Of a stretch of 64,000 bases of DNA, positions 32,693 to 45,500 are shown piece after piece. The stretch's first letter is position 1. Each line of letters starts with the position of its first letter. The stretch spans positions 19,058,688 through 19,122,687 of the forward strand of contig NC_132925.1 in the NCBI RefSeq assembly GCF_047675955.1, read 5' to 3'. The position numbers and the translations under genes were made by a program. A model generated the notes under the pieces. It saw nothing but the letters and a program-made list of their open reading frames with translations, searched no databases and was not told the origin of the DNA. Source of the DNA: Chlorocebus sabaeus (taxonomy: Eukaryota; Chordata; Mammalia; Primates; Cercopithecidae).

Positions 32693-34348
32693 AAAATTAC
32701 AATAGTAAGTCCTTACTTATCAACAATAACTTTGAATGTAAATGAACTATACTCTCCAATCAGAAGACATAAAGGATCTAATTGGATATATAAAAGAAGA
32801 AACAATGATCTCTTGCCTAGAAGAAACACACTTTACCTATGAAAAAACACACACTAAAAAATATGGGGATGTAAAAAGATCCTCCATGAAAATGGAAACT
32901 GGAAGAGAGCAGGAGTAGCTATACTACAAAATAGATTTCAAGAAAAAAGACATGAAAGAGACGAGGTCATTATAAAATAATAAAGAGGCCAATTCAGCAA
33001 GATAATGTAACAATTATAAATATATATGCAACAAACACTAGATCCCCAAGATATAAACTAAAAACTGCTAAAAACCTAAAAACAATCTAAAAATGGCTAG
33101 AAATGATAAAAAATTCAATAGAGTTGCAATGTACAAATCAACATTTAAAAATTACAAGCATTTGTATATGGCAATAACAAACAACTTGGAAAAGAAATTA
33201 AGAAAGTAATTCCATATATGGTAGCTTAAAATAAAATAAAATACCTAGGAATAAACATACCCAAAGAAGTGAAAGCTCTCACAGTGAAAATCATAAAACA
33301 CTGATGAAAGAAACTGAAGTGGACACAAAATAATAAACACAATTATGTTTATGAATTGGAAGAATCAAAAGAGTTAAAATGTTTGTACTCAACAAAGCAA
33401 TGTGCAGATTCAATGCAATTCCTGTCAAAATACCAATGACTTTCTTCATAGAAGTGGAAAAATTATTCTAAAATTTATATGGAACTGTGGAAGAACCAGA
33501 ATAGCTAAAACTATCCTAAGCAAAGAGAACAAAACTGGAGGAATCACATTACCTGACTTTGTATTATACTGCATAGCTTTAGTAACCCAAACAGCATGGT
33601 ACTGGCATAAAAAGATACATAGAACCAATTAGTGAACCCAGAAATGAACCTACATATCTACAGTGAACTCATTTTTGACAAAGTCTCCAAAAACATTCAT
33701 TGGTGAAAGCACAGTCTTTTCAGTAAATGGTGCTAGGAAAACTGGATATCCATAGCAAAAGAATGAAACTAGACACCTATCTCTCATCATATACAAAAAA
33801 CAATAGAAAAGGATTAAAGACTTAAATATCAGACCTCAAAGTATGAAAGTATAAAAAGAAAATACTGGGGAATAACTCCAGGATATTGGTCTGGGCAGCA
33901 ATTTCTTGAGTAATATTCCAAACGGAAAAGCAACCAAAGCAAAAATAGACAAATTAACAAATGTGTTAATCAAGTTAACAAATTTCTGCAAAGCAAAGGA
34001 AACAATCAGCAAAGTGAAAGATAACCCACAGAATGGGAGAAAATATTTACAAACTTGCAATCTGACATGGGATTAATAACAAAAATATATAGGAAGCTCA
34101 AAGAACAGGAAAAAAACCTGATGATCAAATTTTAAAAAATCCAATTAAAAATTATCATAATAATGCAATTCAAAACTATAATTAGATATAATCTCCCCCC
34201 AGTTAAATGGCTTTTATCTAAAAGTCAGGCAATAACATATGTTGGTGACGAGGCGAGAGAAGGGAACCCTCATAAGCTGTTGGTAGAAATGTAAATTAGT
34301 ACAGTCACTATGGAGAACAGTATGGAAGTTCCAATAAAATAAAAAATA
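32693..34348 (+). pseudogene. L1-C ORF2, reverse transcriptase core deleted
   Basis: Endonuclease-domain text begins near 32,700 ('gtaagtccttacttatcaac') and reaches about 33,060. It then joins text that lies after the FADD motif in other copies ('agaaatgataaaaaattc', then 'gttgcaatgtacaaatcaac'). In L1-D the matching points are about 37,855 and 39,600, so some 1.7 kb is gone, including all catalytic reverse transcriptase motifs. A conserved downstream stretch at 33,402-33,632 reads 'TAWYWHKKIHRTN'. The ORF2 ATG is also lost. Confidence 0.75.
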
Positions 34349-36345
34349 GGGTGGAGGAGAAGAGCACAATTGTTGAATAGAATGCTCCACTGATTACACC
34401 CCTGCAGAGACATCAATTTAACAACTATATACACTTTCAAAGCACCTTTATAAGAACCAAAATTCATGTGCTCACAGTATCTGGTTTTAACTTTATGTCA
34501 CTGAAAGCGTCATTGAAGAAGGTAGGAAAGAGTCCTGAATCACCCACATCACCCCTTCCTCCTCCCACGGCAGAGGCCATGTGGTATAGAAAAAGAATCT
34601 GAGTGTTTGGGAGAAAAGTGTAGCAATTGTGAGACATTGCATTGAACTCAGTGCTGCCCTGTCATAGCAGAAAACAAAACCAGACTGAATTCAGCTGACT
34701 CCCACCTATGGATGGAGTATTTAAAACAGTCCTAGCCAAAGGAGAATTGCTTGCTGCAGCAGTGGGAAACTGAGTTCTGACAAGCCTCATCACCATAGGC
34801 TCAAATGCTCTAGGCCCCGAAATAAATTTGAAAGGCAGTCTAAGCCACAAGGACTGCAACTCCTGGGCAAGTCCCAGGGCAGAACAGGGCTCAGTGCCAA
34901 TGGATTTGTGGGGCATGCAGCTTACTGAGACACCAGCTGGGGTGGCTAAGGGAGTGCTTGTGCCACCCCTCCCCCAATACCAGGTTCCACAGCTTGCAAC
35001 TCCGAAAGAGACTTCTTCCTTCTACATGAGGAAAGAAGAGGAAAAAGTGAAAAAGACTTTGTTTTGCATCTTGGATACCTGCTCAGTCACACTTGGATCA
35101 CGCACTGTTCAGATCCTTGAGGCCCCCTTTCCAGGCCCCAGCTCCTGGATGACATTTCTAGAAACACCCTGGGCCAGAAGGGGACCCACTGCCTTGAAGG
35201 GAAGGATCCAGTCCTGCTAGGACTCATCATGTGCTGATTAAAGAGCCCTTGGCCCTAAATAGCCAGCAGTGATACCCAGCTAGCACACCATGGACCTTGA
35301 GAGAGACTGAGATTAGCTGGCTTAAGGTGAGCCTCAGCACATTCCCAGCTGTGGTGGCTACCTACAGGGAGAAACTTCTGCATGAGAAAAGCAGAGAGAA
35401 AAGTAAAGTGGACAGTGCCTTGCATCTTAGGTATTAGCTTGACCACAGGGAGATAGAGAATCAAGCAGACTCTTCAGATGCCTGATTCCAGACCTAGATT
35501 CTTGGATGGCATTTCTGGAACTGCCCTTGGCCAGATAGGATCCTCCTACCCTGAAGGGCAAGTCCCAGGCCAGGCAGCATTAACCACAAGCTGACTGCAG
35601 AGCCCTTGGGCCTTAAGGGAACATCAGTGGTATCCTGGCAGTACTCCCCATGGGCCTGTGCAGGCGCTGGTCACAGGATAAGGCTCCTCTGCCTGTGGAA
35701 AAGGGACAGAAGAGTTGGAAGGACTATGTTTTGTAGTTTGAATATAGTCTCAGCCTCAGTACAACAAAATACCAGGTAGATGCCTTACATTTTTGCCTCC
35801 AGTTCCTGGATCCCGGATGGTACCACTGGACCTACCTAGGGTCTGAGAGAACTCACTGCCCTGAAAGGAAGGACAGAAGCCTAGTTGGCTTCACAACCTG
35901 CTGACTGTAGAGCCCCAGCAAACATAGGCGGTATTCACGTAGTGGTTACAGCAGTCTTTTGGCAAGACCCAGTGCTGTGCTGGCTTCAAGTCAGACTCAG
36001 TGTAGGCCTAGTGGTGGTGGCCGTAGTGGTACTTGTGTTACCACAACCCCAGCTCCAGGTGGCTCAGAACACAAAGACAGATTTCATTTGGAAGAAACTA
36101 AGGGAAGGTAACAAAAGTCTCTTCCTGGTAATCCAGAGAATTCTTGATCTTATCCAAGACCATCAAGGCAATAACTCTGTAAGTTGGAAGGACCCCAGTA
36201 TTACTGTGCTTGTGATGCACTCTAACACAGATGTGGCTTAGATCACAACACACAAGTCCTTTTGCGTACTTGGAAAGCCCTCTTACGAAGGTTGAGTACA
36301 AAGAATACCAGATGGCAAAAGTTACGATAAATAATGAACTCTTCA
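34349..36345 (+). promoter_or_regulatory. L1-D 5' UTR
   Basis: About 2.0 kb, similar to L1-C. Landmarks are 'cacagtatctggttttaac', 'gtcactgaaagcgtcattg' and repeated blocks with 'gagcccttgg' near 35,240, 35,600 and 35,910. It lacks a readable YY1 motif at the start. It contains a 130-codon sense frame (34,828-35,220), whose part from 34,927 on matches the frame in the L1-C 5' UTR. Confidence 0.65.
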
Positions 36346-37302
36346 ATGCCCAGACATGACAAACATCTAATACGTATCAAGACCATTCAGGAAAACATGG
36401 TTTTAGCAAACAAACTAAATGAGATACCAGGGACCAATCCCGGAGAAACAGAGATATGCGACCATTCAGGTAGAGAATTCAAAATAGCTGTGTTGAGGAA
36501 ACTCAAAGTAATTAAAGAGAACACAGAGAAGGAAATCAAAATTCTATAATATAAATTTAACAAATGCATTGAAATAATTAAAAAGAATCAAGCAGAAATT
36601 CTAGAGTTGAAAAATGAAATTGGCATACTGAGGAATGCACCAGAGTTTTTCAATAGCAGAATTGATCAGACAGAAGAGAGAATTAGTGAGCTTAAAAACA
36701 GGCTATTTGAAAATACACAGAGGAGACAAAGTAAAAAAGAATAAAAAGCAATGAAGGATGCCTACAAGATCTAGAAAATAGCCTCAAAAGGGCAAATTTA
36801 AGAGTTAGTGGCCTTAAAGACAACGTAGAGAAAGAGATAGGGATAGAAAGTTTATTCACAAGGATAATAGCGAGAAGTTCTCTATTGTAATGTAAATGTA
36901 GAGAAAGATATCAACATTCAAGAACAAAAAGGTTATAGATCACCAAGAAGATGTAATCCAAAGAACACACCACAGAGCTTTGAATAATGAAACTCTGAAA
37001 GGTCAAAAACAAAGGATCCCAAAAGCAGCAAGAGAAAAGAAAAATAACAAAGAGTTTCAATAAGGCTGGCAGCAGACTTTTCAGTGGAAACCCTACAGTC
37101 CAAAAGAAAGTGGCATGATATATTTAAAGTACTGAAGAAATTTTTGTTTTTTACTGTAGAATAGTATATCTTGTGAAAATATCCTTGAAATGTAAAAGGA
37201 GAAATAAAGACTTTCCTAGACAAATAAAAGCTGAGGGATTTTATCAACATCAGACTTCTACAGAAATGCTAAAGAAAGTACTTCAATCAGAAAGAAAAAG
37301 AC
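36346..37302 (+). pseudogene. L1-D ORF1 (RNA-binding protein) remnant
   Basis: ATG at 36,346 opens 'MPRHDKHLIRIKTIQ', followed by 'GETEICDHSGREFKIAV', the N-terminal domain of older L1 ORF1p, up to a stop at 36,547-36,549. Coiled-coil text continues out of frame near 36,590-36,720 ('gagagaattagtgagc'), and the C-terminal domain near 37,060-37,290 ('ctttcctagacaaataaaag'). Of the three older copies this has the best-kept N-terminus. The product would have formed coiled-coil trimers on L1 RNA. Confidence 0.7.
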
Positions 37303-37483
37303 ATTAACAAGCATTACAAAATCATCTGAAGGTGCAAAAATCACTATGAATAGTAAGTACACACAGAAAAACACAGAGTATTACACCACCAGAGAAAATC
37401 ATCTTCACTAAAAAGAAGACTTGAAGGAGAAGGAAAGAAAGAAAGAAGGGAAGACCACAAAACAATCAGAAAACAAATAACAA

Positions 37484-40400
37484 AATAGCAAGAGTAAGTC
37501 CTTACTTCTCAGTAATAACATTGAATGTAAATGGAAAACACCCTCCAATCAAAAGACATATAGTGGCTGAATGGATAAGAAAACAAATCCCAATAATCTG
37601 TTTTCTAGAAGAAATACACTTAACCTATAAAAATGCACATAAACTGAAAATAAGGGAATGGAAAAAGATGTTCCATGCCAAGGAAACCAAAAAAGAGCAA
37701 GAGCAGCTATTCTTATATCAGACAAATAGCTTCCAAGACAAAAATCATGAGACAAAAAAGGTCATTATATAATAAGAAAAGGGCCAAACTAGCAACAGAA
37801 TAAAATGATTGTAAATATATATACTCCCAACACAGAAACACCCAGAGAAATAAAGCAAATATTATTAGAGCTAAGGACAGAGATCTCAATAAAATAATAT
37901 CTGGAGATTTCCACACCTCACTTTTAGCACTGGATAGATCTCCCAGGCAGAAAATCAACAAAGGAACATTGGCCTTAAAATGCACTATAGAATAAATAGA
38001 CATGATAGATATTTATAGAACATTTCATCCAATGTCTACAGACTATGCATTATTTTTCCTCAACACATGAATCATTCTCAAGGATAGATTATATGGTAGG
38101 TCACAAAACAAGCCTTTAAAGATTCCAAAAACTTGAAATATTATCAAGCATCTTCTCTGACACAATGGAACAAAACTACAAATCAATAGCAGAAGGAATT
38201 TTGGAAACTATACAAACACATAAAAATTAAACAATATATGACCAGTGGGCCATTGAAGAAATTAAGGAAGAAGTTAAGAAATAAATTGAAAAAATTCTTG
38301 AAATAAATAATAACAGAGACACAACATAATAAAGCTTATGAAATTTAGCAAAAGCAAGACTAAGATGGAAGTTCATGGCCCTAAGTGCCTATGTCAAAAA
38401 AAGAAAAACTCCACCTAAATATGCATCTAAGAACTAGAAAAGCAAGAGAAAACCAACCCCAAAATTAGTAGATGAAAAGAAATAATGAAGATGAGAGTAG
38501 AAATAAATGAACATGAAATGAAGGAAACAATATTAAATATCAGTGAAACAAAAAGTTGTTTTTTTTAAAAGATAAAATCGACAAACCTTTACCCACACTA
38601 AGAAAAAAAGAAAACATAAATAAATAAAATCAGAGATGAAAAAGTAGATATTACTTCTGATAGTGCAGAAATTCTAAGGATAATTAGTGACTACTATGAG
38701 CAATTTTACGTCAATAAATTAAAAAATCTAGAATAAATGGATAAATTCCCAGACACATACAACCTACTCAGGTTGAAGAAGGAAGAAGTTCAAAACCTGA
38801 ACAGATTAATAACAAGTAATGAGATCAAAACCATAATAAAAAGTCTCTCAGCAAAAAAGGTCTGGGTCCCAATGACTTCACTGCTAAATTCTACCAAACA
38901 TTGAAAGGAAAACAAGTATCAATTCTACTCAAGCTATTCTGAAAAATAGAGAAGAGGATACTTCCAAATTTATTCTACAAGGCCAGTATTACCGTGATAC
39001 CAAAATCAAGCAAAGATACATTAAAAAAACTACTGGCCTATATCTCTGATAAATATTAGTGCAAAAATCCTCAAGAAAATACTAGCAAACTGCATTCAAC
39101 AACATATTAAAAAGATCATTTATTGTGACCCAGAGGGATTTATCCCAAGGATGCAAGGATGGCTCAACATATGCAAACCAACTGACGTAATGCATCATAT
39201 CAACAGAATGAAGGACAAAAACCATATGATCATTTTCATTGATGCTGAAAAAGTATTTGATAAAATTCAACATCTCCTCATGATAAAAACACTCAAAAAA
39301 CTAGGGGTAGAAAGAGCATACCTTAACATGATAAAAGCCATATACAACGAACCCATAGCTAGTATCATATTATATGGAGAAAAAGTGAAAACATTTCCTC
39401 TATACTCTGCAATATGACAAGGATGCTCATTTTCACTACTGTTATTCAACACGGAATTAGAAGATTTAGTTAGAGCAATCTGACAAAAAATAAAATAAAT
39501 AATAAGCATCTTTATTGGAAAAGAAGAAGTTAAATTATACTTCTTTGCAGATTATGTGATATTATATTAGGAAAACCCTATAGACTCCAGCAAATTACTA
39601 TTAGAACTGATAAACAAATTCAGTAACAATGAAGGATACAAACTAAACATTCAAAAATCAGTAGCATTTCTAGATGCCAATAGCAAACAATCTGAAATAA
39701 GAAATCAAGAAAGTAATCCCATTACAAAAGTTACAAATCAAATAAAATACCTAGGAATTAGCCAAAGAAGAGAAAGATCTCTATAATGAAAATTATAAAA
39801 CACTGGTGGCAGAAATTAAAAAGGACACTGTAAATGAAAGAAATTCCATTTTCATGAATTGGAAGAATTAATATTGTTAAAATTTTCATGCTACCCAAAG
39901 CAATCTATAGATTCAATGCAATTTCTATCAAAATACCATGACTTTCCTCACATAAATAGAAAAAACAAGCCTAGCATTTGTTTGGAACCAGAAAAGACCC
40001 AGAATAGCCAAAGCTATCCTAAGCAAAAAGAACAAAACTGGAGGAACCACATTACCTGACTTCAAATTATACGACAGAGCTATAGTAACCAAAACAGCAT
40101 GGTACTGGCATAAAATCAGATACATAAACCAATGGGACAAAATAGAGAACCCAGAAACAAATCTACACACCTACAGTGAACTCATTTTTGACAAATGTGC
40201 CAAGAATATAAACTGGGGAAAAGACAGTCTCTTCAATAAATGATTCTGAGAAAACTGGATATACATATGCAGAAGAATAAAAGTAGACACCTATTTCTTA
40301 CCATATGCAAAAATCACATCAAAATGGGTTGAAGACTTCAATCTAAGAATTCAAACTGTGAAACTATCTCAAGAAAACATCGAGGAACATTCCCAGATGT

Positions 40401-41247
40401 TGGTCTGGGCTACAATTTCTTGAGTAAAACCCCCAAAGCAAAAGCAAGCAAAGTACAAATGGACAAAGGGGGTTCCATCAAGTTTAAAAACTTCTGCACA
40501 GCAAACAATTGACAAAGTGAAAAGACAACTCATGGAATGGGAGAAAATATTTGTAAAGTTCCTATCTGACATGAAATTAATAACCAGAACATATAAGAAG
40601 CTCAAACAACTCTATAGGAAAAAAAATGTAATAATCTGATTTAAAACTGGGCAAAGAGTCTGAATAGACATTTCTCAAAAGAAGACATACAAATGGTCAA
40701 CAAGTATATAAAAAGGTATTCACCATCATTGCTAATCAGAGAAATGCAAATCAAAATGACAATGAGATATCATCTCACCCCAGTTAAAATGGCTTTTATC
40801 TAAAAGTTGGGCAATAACACGTGCTGGTAAGGATATGAGTGCAGGGAACCCTCATATGCTGTTGGTAGAAATTCATAGCCACTATGGAGAATAGTTTGGA
40901 GGTTCCTCAAAAAACTAAAAATACAGCCGCCTTACTATTCAGCAATCCCTCTTCTGGGTATATACCTAAAAGAAAGAAAATCAGTATATCAAAGAGATAC
41001 CTGCACTCCCATGTTTATTGCAGCATTGTTCACAATAGCCAAGACTCAAAAGCAATATAAGTGTCCATCAGCAGATAAATGAAGAAAGAAAATTTACATA
41101 TACACAATAGAGTACTATGCATCTTTAAAAAATGTGATTCTGTCATTTGCAACAATATGGATGGAACTGGAGGTCATTATATTATGTTAAGTGTAAGCTA
41201 GGCATAGAAAGACAATCATCACATGTTCTCACTTCTTTGTAGAAGCT
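37484..41247 (+). pseudogene. L1-D ORF2 (endonuclease/reverse transcriptase), decayed
   Basis: The usual ATG reads ATA ('aaaatagcaagagtaag'). Endonuclease text: 'VNGKHPPIKRHIVAEW' (37,521 on) and a glutamate in 'FLEEIHLTYKN'. Reverse transcriptase text: 'IDAEKVFDKIQHLLMIK' (about 39,235), then 'tgctcattttcactactg', and the catalytic motif near 39,545 reads F-A-D-Y instead of F-A-D-D. The C-terminal region runs to about 41,247. It is full in extent but multiply interrupted and catalytically dead. Confidence 0.8.
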
Positions 41248-41635
41248 AAAAATTAAAACAATCAAACCCATGGAGATAGGGAGTAGAAGGATGATTACCA
41301 GAGGCTGAGAAGAGTATTGGAGGTTGGGAAGTGGGGAAGTGGGGAGTGTTTGTTAATGGATGCAAATAAATAGTTAGAAAGAATAAGACCTAGTATTTGC
41401 TAGTACTAAAGGGAGACTATTGTAAAAAGAATTTAGTTGTATATTTTAAAATAACTAAAAGATTATAATTGGACTGTTACACAAAGGATAAATACTTGAG
41501 GGGGTGGATACCCATTTTTCTGTAATATGATTATTACGCATTGCATTCCTGTACCAAAATACCTCAGGTACTCCATAAATATATACACCTACTACTAATA
41601 TGTACCCACAAAAATTAAAACTTAAGAAAATGATT

Positions 41636-42320
41636 TAAAAAAACCTTATTGCTAAAAATGCTAATGATCATCAGAGGCTTCAGTGAGTGATAATTTTTTG
41701 CTGGTAGAGGTATTAACCTCAATATTGTTGTTTGCTGACATCAGGATGGTGGTTGCTAAAGGCTGTAGTGGCTGTGGCAGTCTCTTAAAATAAGAGAAAA
41801 ATAATGTTTGTCACATCAACACTTTTTTTTTCACAAAAGATTTCTCTGTAGCATGCAAAGCTGTTTGATAGCATTTTGTCCACAGTAGAATTTTCAAAAC
41901 TGGAGTCAGTTTTCTCAAACCCTGCTACTGCTTTATCAACTAGGTTTAAGAAATATTCTAAATGCTTTGTTGTCATTTCAACAATGTTCACAGCATCTTT
42001 ACCAGGAGTAAATTATATCTTAAGAAACAACTTTCATGCTCATCCATAAGAAAACACTCTTCATCTGTTCGTGTTTTATCATGAGATTACAGCAATTCAG
42101 TCACATCTTCAGGTTATACTTCTAATTCTAGTTTTCTTACTGTTTCCACTGCATCTGTAGTTGCTCCCTCCACTGAAGCCTGGATCCTCGCAAAGTCCTC
42201 CATGATTATTGGGATCAACTTCTCCCAAACTCCTGTTAACATTGGTATTCTGACTTTCTCCCATGAACTGCAATGTTCTTAATGGCATCTAGCATGGTAA
42301 ATTTTTTCCAGAAAATTTTC
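41636..42320 (-). pseudogene. Tigger1-type transposase, C-terminal part
   Basis: Minus-strand text matches the pogo-like transposase of Tigger1. A 68-codon frame (41,785-41,991) reads 'KHLEYFLNLVDKAVAGFEK', then 'TVDKMLSNSFACYREIF'. Tigger transposases are DDE enzymes that cut and paste the element; this is the end of the protein after the catalytic domain. Text from 41,990 to 42,310 continues toward the N-terminus ('gtcctccatgattattggg', 'cttaatggcatctagcatgg'). L1-E interrupts the gene at 42,321. The 3' terminal inverted repeat is absent: the sequence begins directly after the L1-D tail. Confidence 0.8.
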
Positions 42321-42562
42321 TTTTTCTTTTTTTCTTTTTTATTATACTTTAAGTTCCAGGGTACATGTGCACAACATGCAGGTTTGTTACATATGTATAT
42401 CTGTGCCATGTTGGTGTGCTGCACCCATCAACTCATCAGCACCCATCAACTCATCATTTACATCAGGTATGACTCCCAATGCCATCCCTCCCCTCTCCCC
42501 CTTCCCCATAATGGGCCCCGGTGTGTGATGTTCCCCTTCCAGAGTCCAAGTAATCTCATTGT

Positions 42563-45500
42563 TCAATTCCCACCTGTGAGTGAGAACATGCGGTGTTTGG
42601 TTTACTGTTCTTGTCATAGTTTGCTGAGAATGATGGTTTCCAGCTGCATCCATGTCCCTACAAAGGACACGAACTCATCCTTTTTTATGGCTACATAGTA
42701 TTCCATGGTGTATATGTGCCACATTTTCTTAATCCAGTCTGTCACTGATGGACATTTGGGTTGATTCCAATTCTTTGCTATTGTGAATAGTGCTGCAATA
42801 AACATACGTGTGCATGTGTCTTTAAGCAGTATGATTTATAATCCTTTGGGTATATACTCAGTAATGGGATGGCTGGGTCATATGGTATTTCTAATTCTAG
42901 ATCCTGGAGGAATCACCATACTGTTTTCCACAATGGTTGAACCAGTTTACAATCCCACTGACAGTGTAAAAGTGTTCCTATTTCTCCACATCCTCATCAG
43001 CACCTGTTGTTTCCTGACTTTTTAATGATTGCCATTCTAACCGGTGTGAGATGGTATCTCATTGTGGTTTTGATTTGCGTTTCTCTGATGGCCAATGATG
43101 ATGAACATTTTTTCATGTTCCTGTTGGCTGTATGCATGTCTTCTTTTGAGAAATGTCTGTTCATATCCTTTGCCCACTTTTTCATGGGGTTGTTTTTTTC
43201 TCATAAATTTGTTTGAGTTCTTTGTAGGTTCTGGATATTAGCCCTTTGTCAGATGAGTAGATTGCAAAAATTTTCTCCTGTTCTGTAGGTTGCCTGTTCA
43301 CTCTGATGGTAGTTTCTTTTGCTGTGCAGAAGCTCTTTAGTTTAATTAGATCCCATTTGTCAATTTTGGCTTTTGTTGCCATTGCTTTTCATGTTCAAAG
43401 ACATGAAGTCCTTGCCCATGCCTATGTCCTGAATGGTATTACCTAGGTTTTCTTCTAGGGTTTTTATGGTATTAGATCTAACATTTAAGTCTCTAATCCA
43501 TCTTGAATTAATTTTTGTATAAGGAGTAAGGAAAGGATCCAGTTTCAGCTTTCTACTTACAGCTAGCCAATTTTCACAGCACCATTTTTAAATAGGGAAT
43601 CCTTTCTCCATTTCTTGTTTTTCTCAGATTTGTCAAAGATCAGATGGCTGTAGATGTGTGGTATTATTTCTGAGGACTCTGTTCTGTTCCATTGGTCTAT
43701 ATCTCTGTTTTGGTACCAGTACTATGCTGTTTTGGTTACTGTAGTCTTGTAGTATAGTTTGAAGTCAGGTAGCGTGATGCCTCCAGCTTTGTTCTTTTGA
43801 CTTAGGATTGTCCTGGCAATGCAGGGTCTTTTTTGGTTCCATATACACTTTAAAGCAGTTTTTTTCCAATTCTGTGAAGCAAGTCATTGGTAGCTTGATG
43901 GGAATGGCATTGAACCTATAAATTGCCTTGGGCAGTATGGCCATTTTCACAATATTGATTCTTCCTATCCATGAGCATAGTTTGTTCTTCCATTTGTTTG
44001 TGTCCTCTTTTATTTCACTGAGCAGTGGTTTGTAGTTCTCCTTGAAGAGGTCCTTTACATCCCTTGTAAGTTGGATTCCTAGGTATTTTATTCTCTTTGA
44101 AGCAATTGTGAATGGAAGTTCATACATGATTTGGCTCTGTTTGTCTGTTTTGGTGTATAAGAATGCTTGTGATTTTTGCACATTGATTTTGTATCCTGAG
44201 ACTTTGCTGAAGTTGCTTATCAGCTTAAGGAGATTTTGGGCTGAGACGATGGGGTTTTCTAAATATACAATCATGTCATCTGCAAACAGGGACAATTTGA
44301 CTTCTTTTCCTAACTGAATACCCTTGATTTCTTTCTCTTGCCTGATTGCCCTAGCCAGAACTTCCAACACTATGTTGAATAGGAGTGGTGAGAGAGGGCA
44401 TCCCTGTCTTTTGCCAGTTTTCAAAGGGAATGCTTCCAGTTTTTGCCCATTCAGTATGATATTGGCTGTGGGTTTGTCATAAATAGCTCTCATTATTTTG
44501 AGATATGTTCCATCAATACCGAATTTATTGAGCGTTTTTAGCATGAAGGGCTGTTGATTTTGTCAAAGGCCTTTTCTGCATCTATTGAGATAATCATGTG
44601 GTTTTTGTCTTTGGTTCTGTTTATATGCTGGATTATGTTTATTGATTTGCGTATGTTGAACCAGCCTTGCATCACAGGGATGAAGCGCACTTGATCATGG
44701 TAGATAAGCTTTTTGATGTGCTGCTAGATTCGATATGCCACTATTTTATTGAGGATTTTTGCATCGATGTTCATCAGGGATATTGGTCTAAAATTCTCTT
44801 TTTTAGTTGTGTCTCTGCCAGGCTTTGGTATCAGGATGATGTTGGCCTCATAAAATGAGTTAGGGAGGATTCCCGCTTTTTCTATTGCTTGGAACAGTTT
44901 CAGAAGGAATGGTACCAACTCCTCCTTGTACCTCTGGTAGAATTGTGGTGTGAATCCGTCTGGTCCTGGACTTTTTTTGGTTGGTAGGCTATTAATTATT
45001 GCCTCAATTTCAGAGCCTACTATTGGCCTATTCAGGGATTCAATTTCTTCCTGGTTTAGTCTTGGGAGAGTGTAAGTTCCAGGAAATTATTCATTTCTTC
45101 TAGGTTTTCTAGTTTATTTGCATAGACGTGTTTATAGTATTCTCTGAAGTAGTTTGTATTTCTGTGGGGTCGGTGGTGATATCCCGTTTATCATTTTTTG
45201 TTGCATCTATTTGATTCTTCTCTCTTTTCTTCTTTATTAGTCTTGCTAGCGGTCTATCAATTTTGTTGATCTTTCAAAAAACCAGCTCCTGGATTCATTG
45301 ATTTTTTGGAGCATTTTTTGTGTCTCTATCTGCTTCAGTTCTGCTCTGATCTTAGTTATTTCTTGCCTTCTGCTAGCTTTTGAATGTGTTTGTTCTTGCT
45401 TCTCTAGTTCTTTTAATTGTGATGTTAGAGTGTCAATTTTAGATGTTTTCTGCTTTCTCTTGTGGGCATTTAGTGCTATAAATTTCCCTCCACACACTGC

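Larger units (their letters stand above)
29163..34348 (+). mobile_element. L1-C: older L1 with intact-looking 5' end, ORF2 core deleted, 3' end missing
   Basis: It starts 'tagagagggaagtggagtaa' and ends at 'aataaaataaaaaatag', a point inside ORF2 homologous to 40,900-40,920 in L1-D. Layout: 5' UTR 29,163-31,172, ORF1 remnant 31,173-32,115, inter-ORF with a purine microsatellite, ORF2 from about 32,693. The last ORF2 portion, 3' UTR and tail are missing: L1-D begins directly after. About 1.7 kb of ORF2 is also deleted near 33,065-33,100. The three older L1s (A, C, D) share the same 5' UTR family. Confidence 0.85.
34349..41635 (+). mobile_element. L1-D: full-length older L1 directly downstream of L1-C
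   Basis: It starts 'gggtggaggagaagagcac' and ends in 'cccacaaaaattaaaac' plus a short A-rich tail, 7.29 kb. Layout: 5' UTR 34,349-36,345, ORF1 36,346-37,302, inter-ORF, ORF2 from about 37,484 to about 41,247, 3' UTR to about 41,635. It has no large deletion, so it served here as the internal yardstick for L1-A and L1-C. All frames carry stops. Its right side abuts a truncated Tigger1, not the rest of L1-C. Confidence 0.85.

Noticed and set aside
32405..32842. 145-codon frame and opposite-strand proline/serine-rich frames over the GGAA/GGGA tract
   Set aside because: Tetranucleotide repeats are open in several frames; this is an artefact of simple sequence inside an L1.
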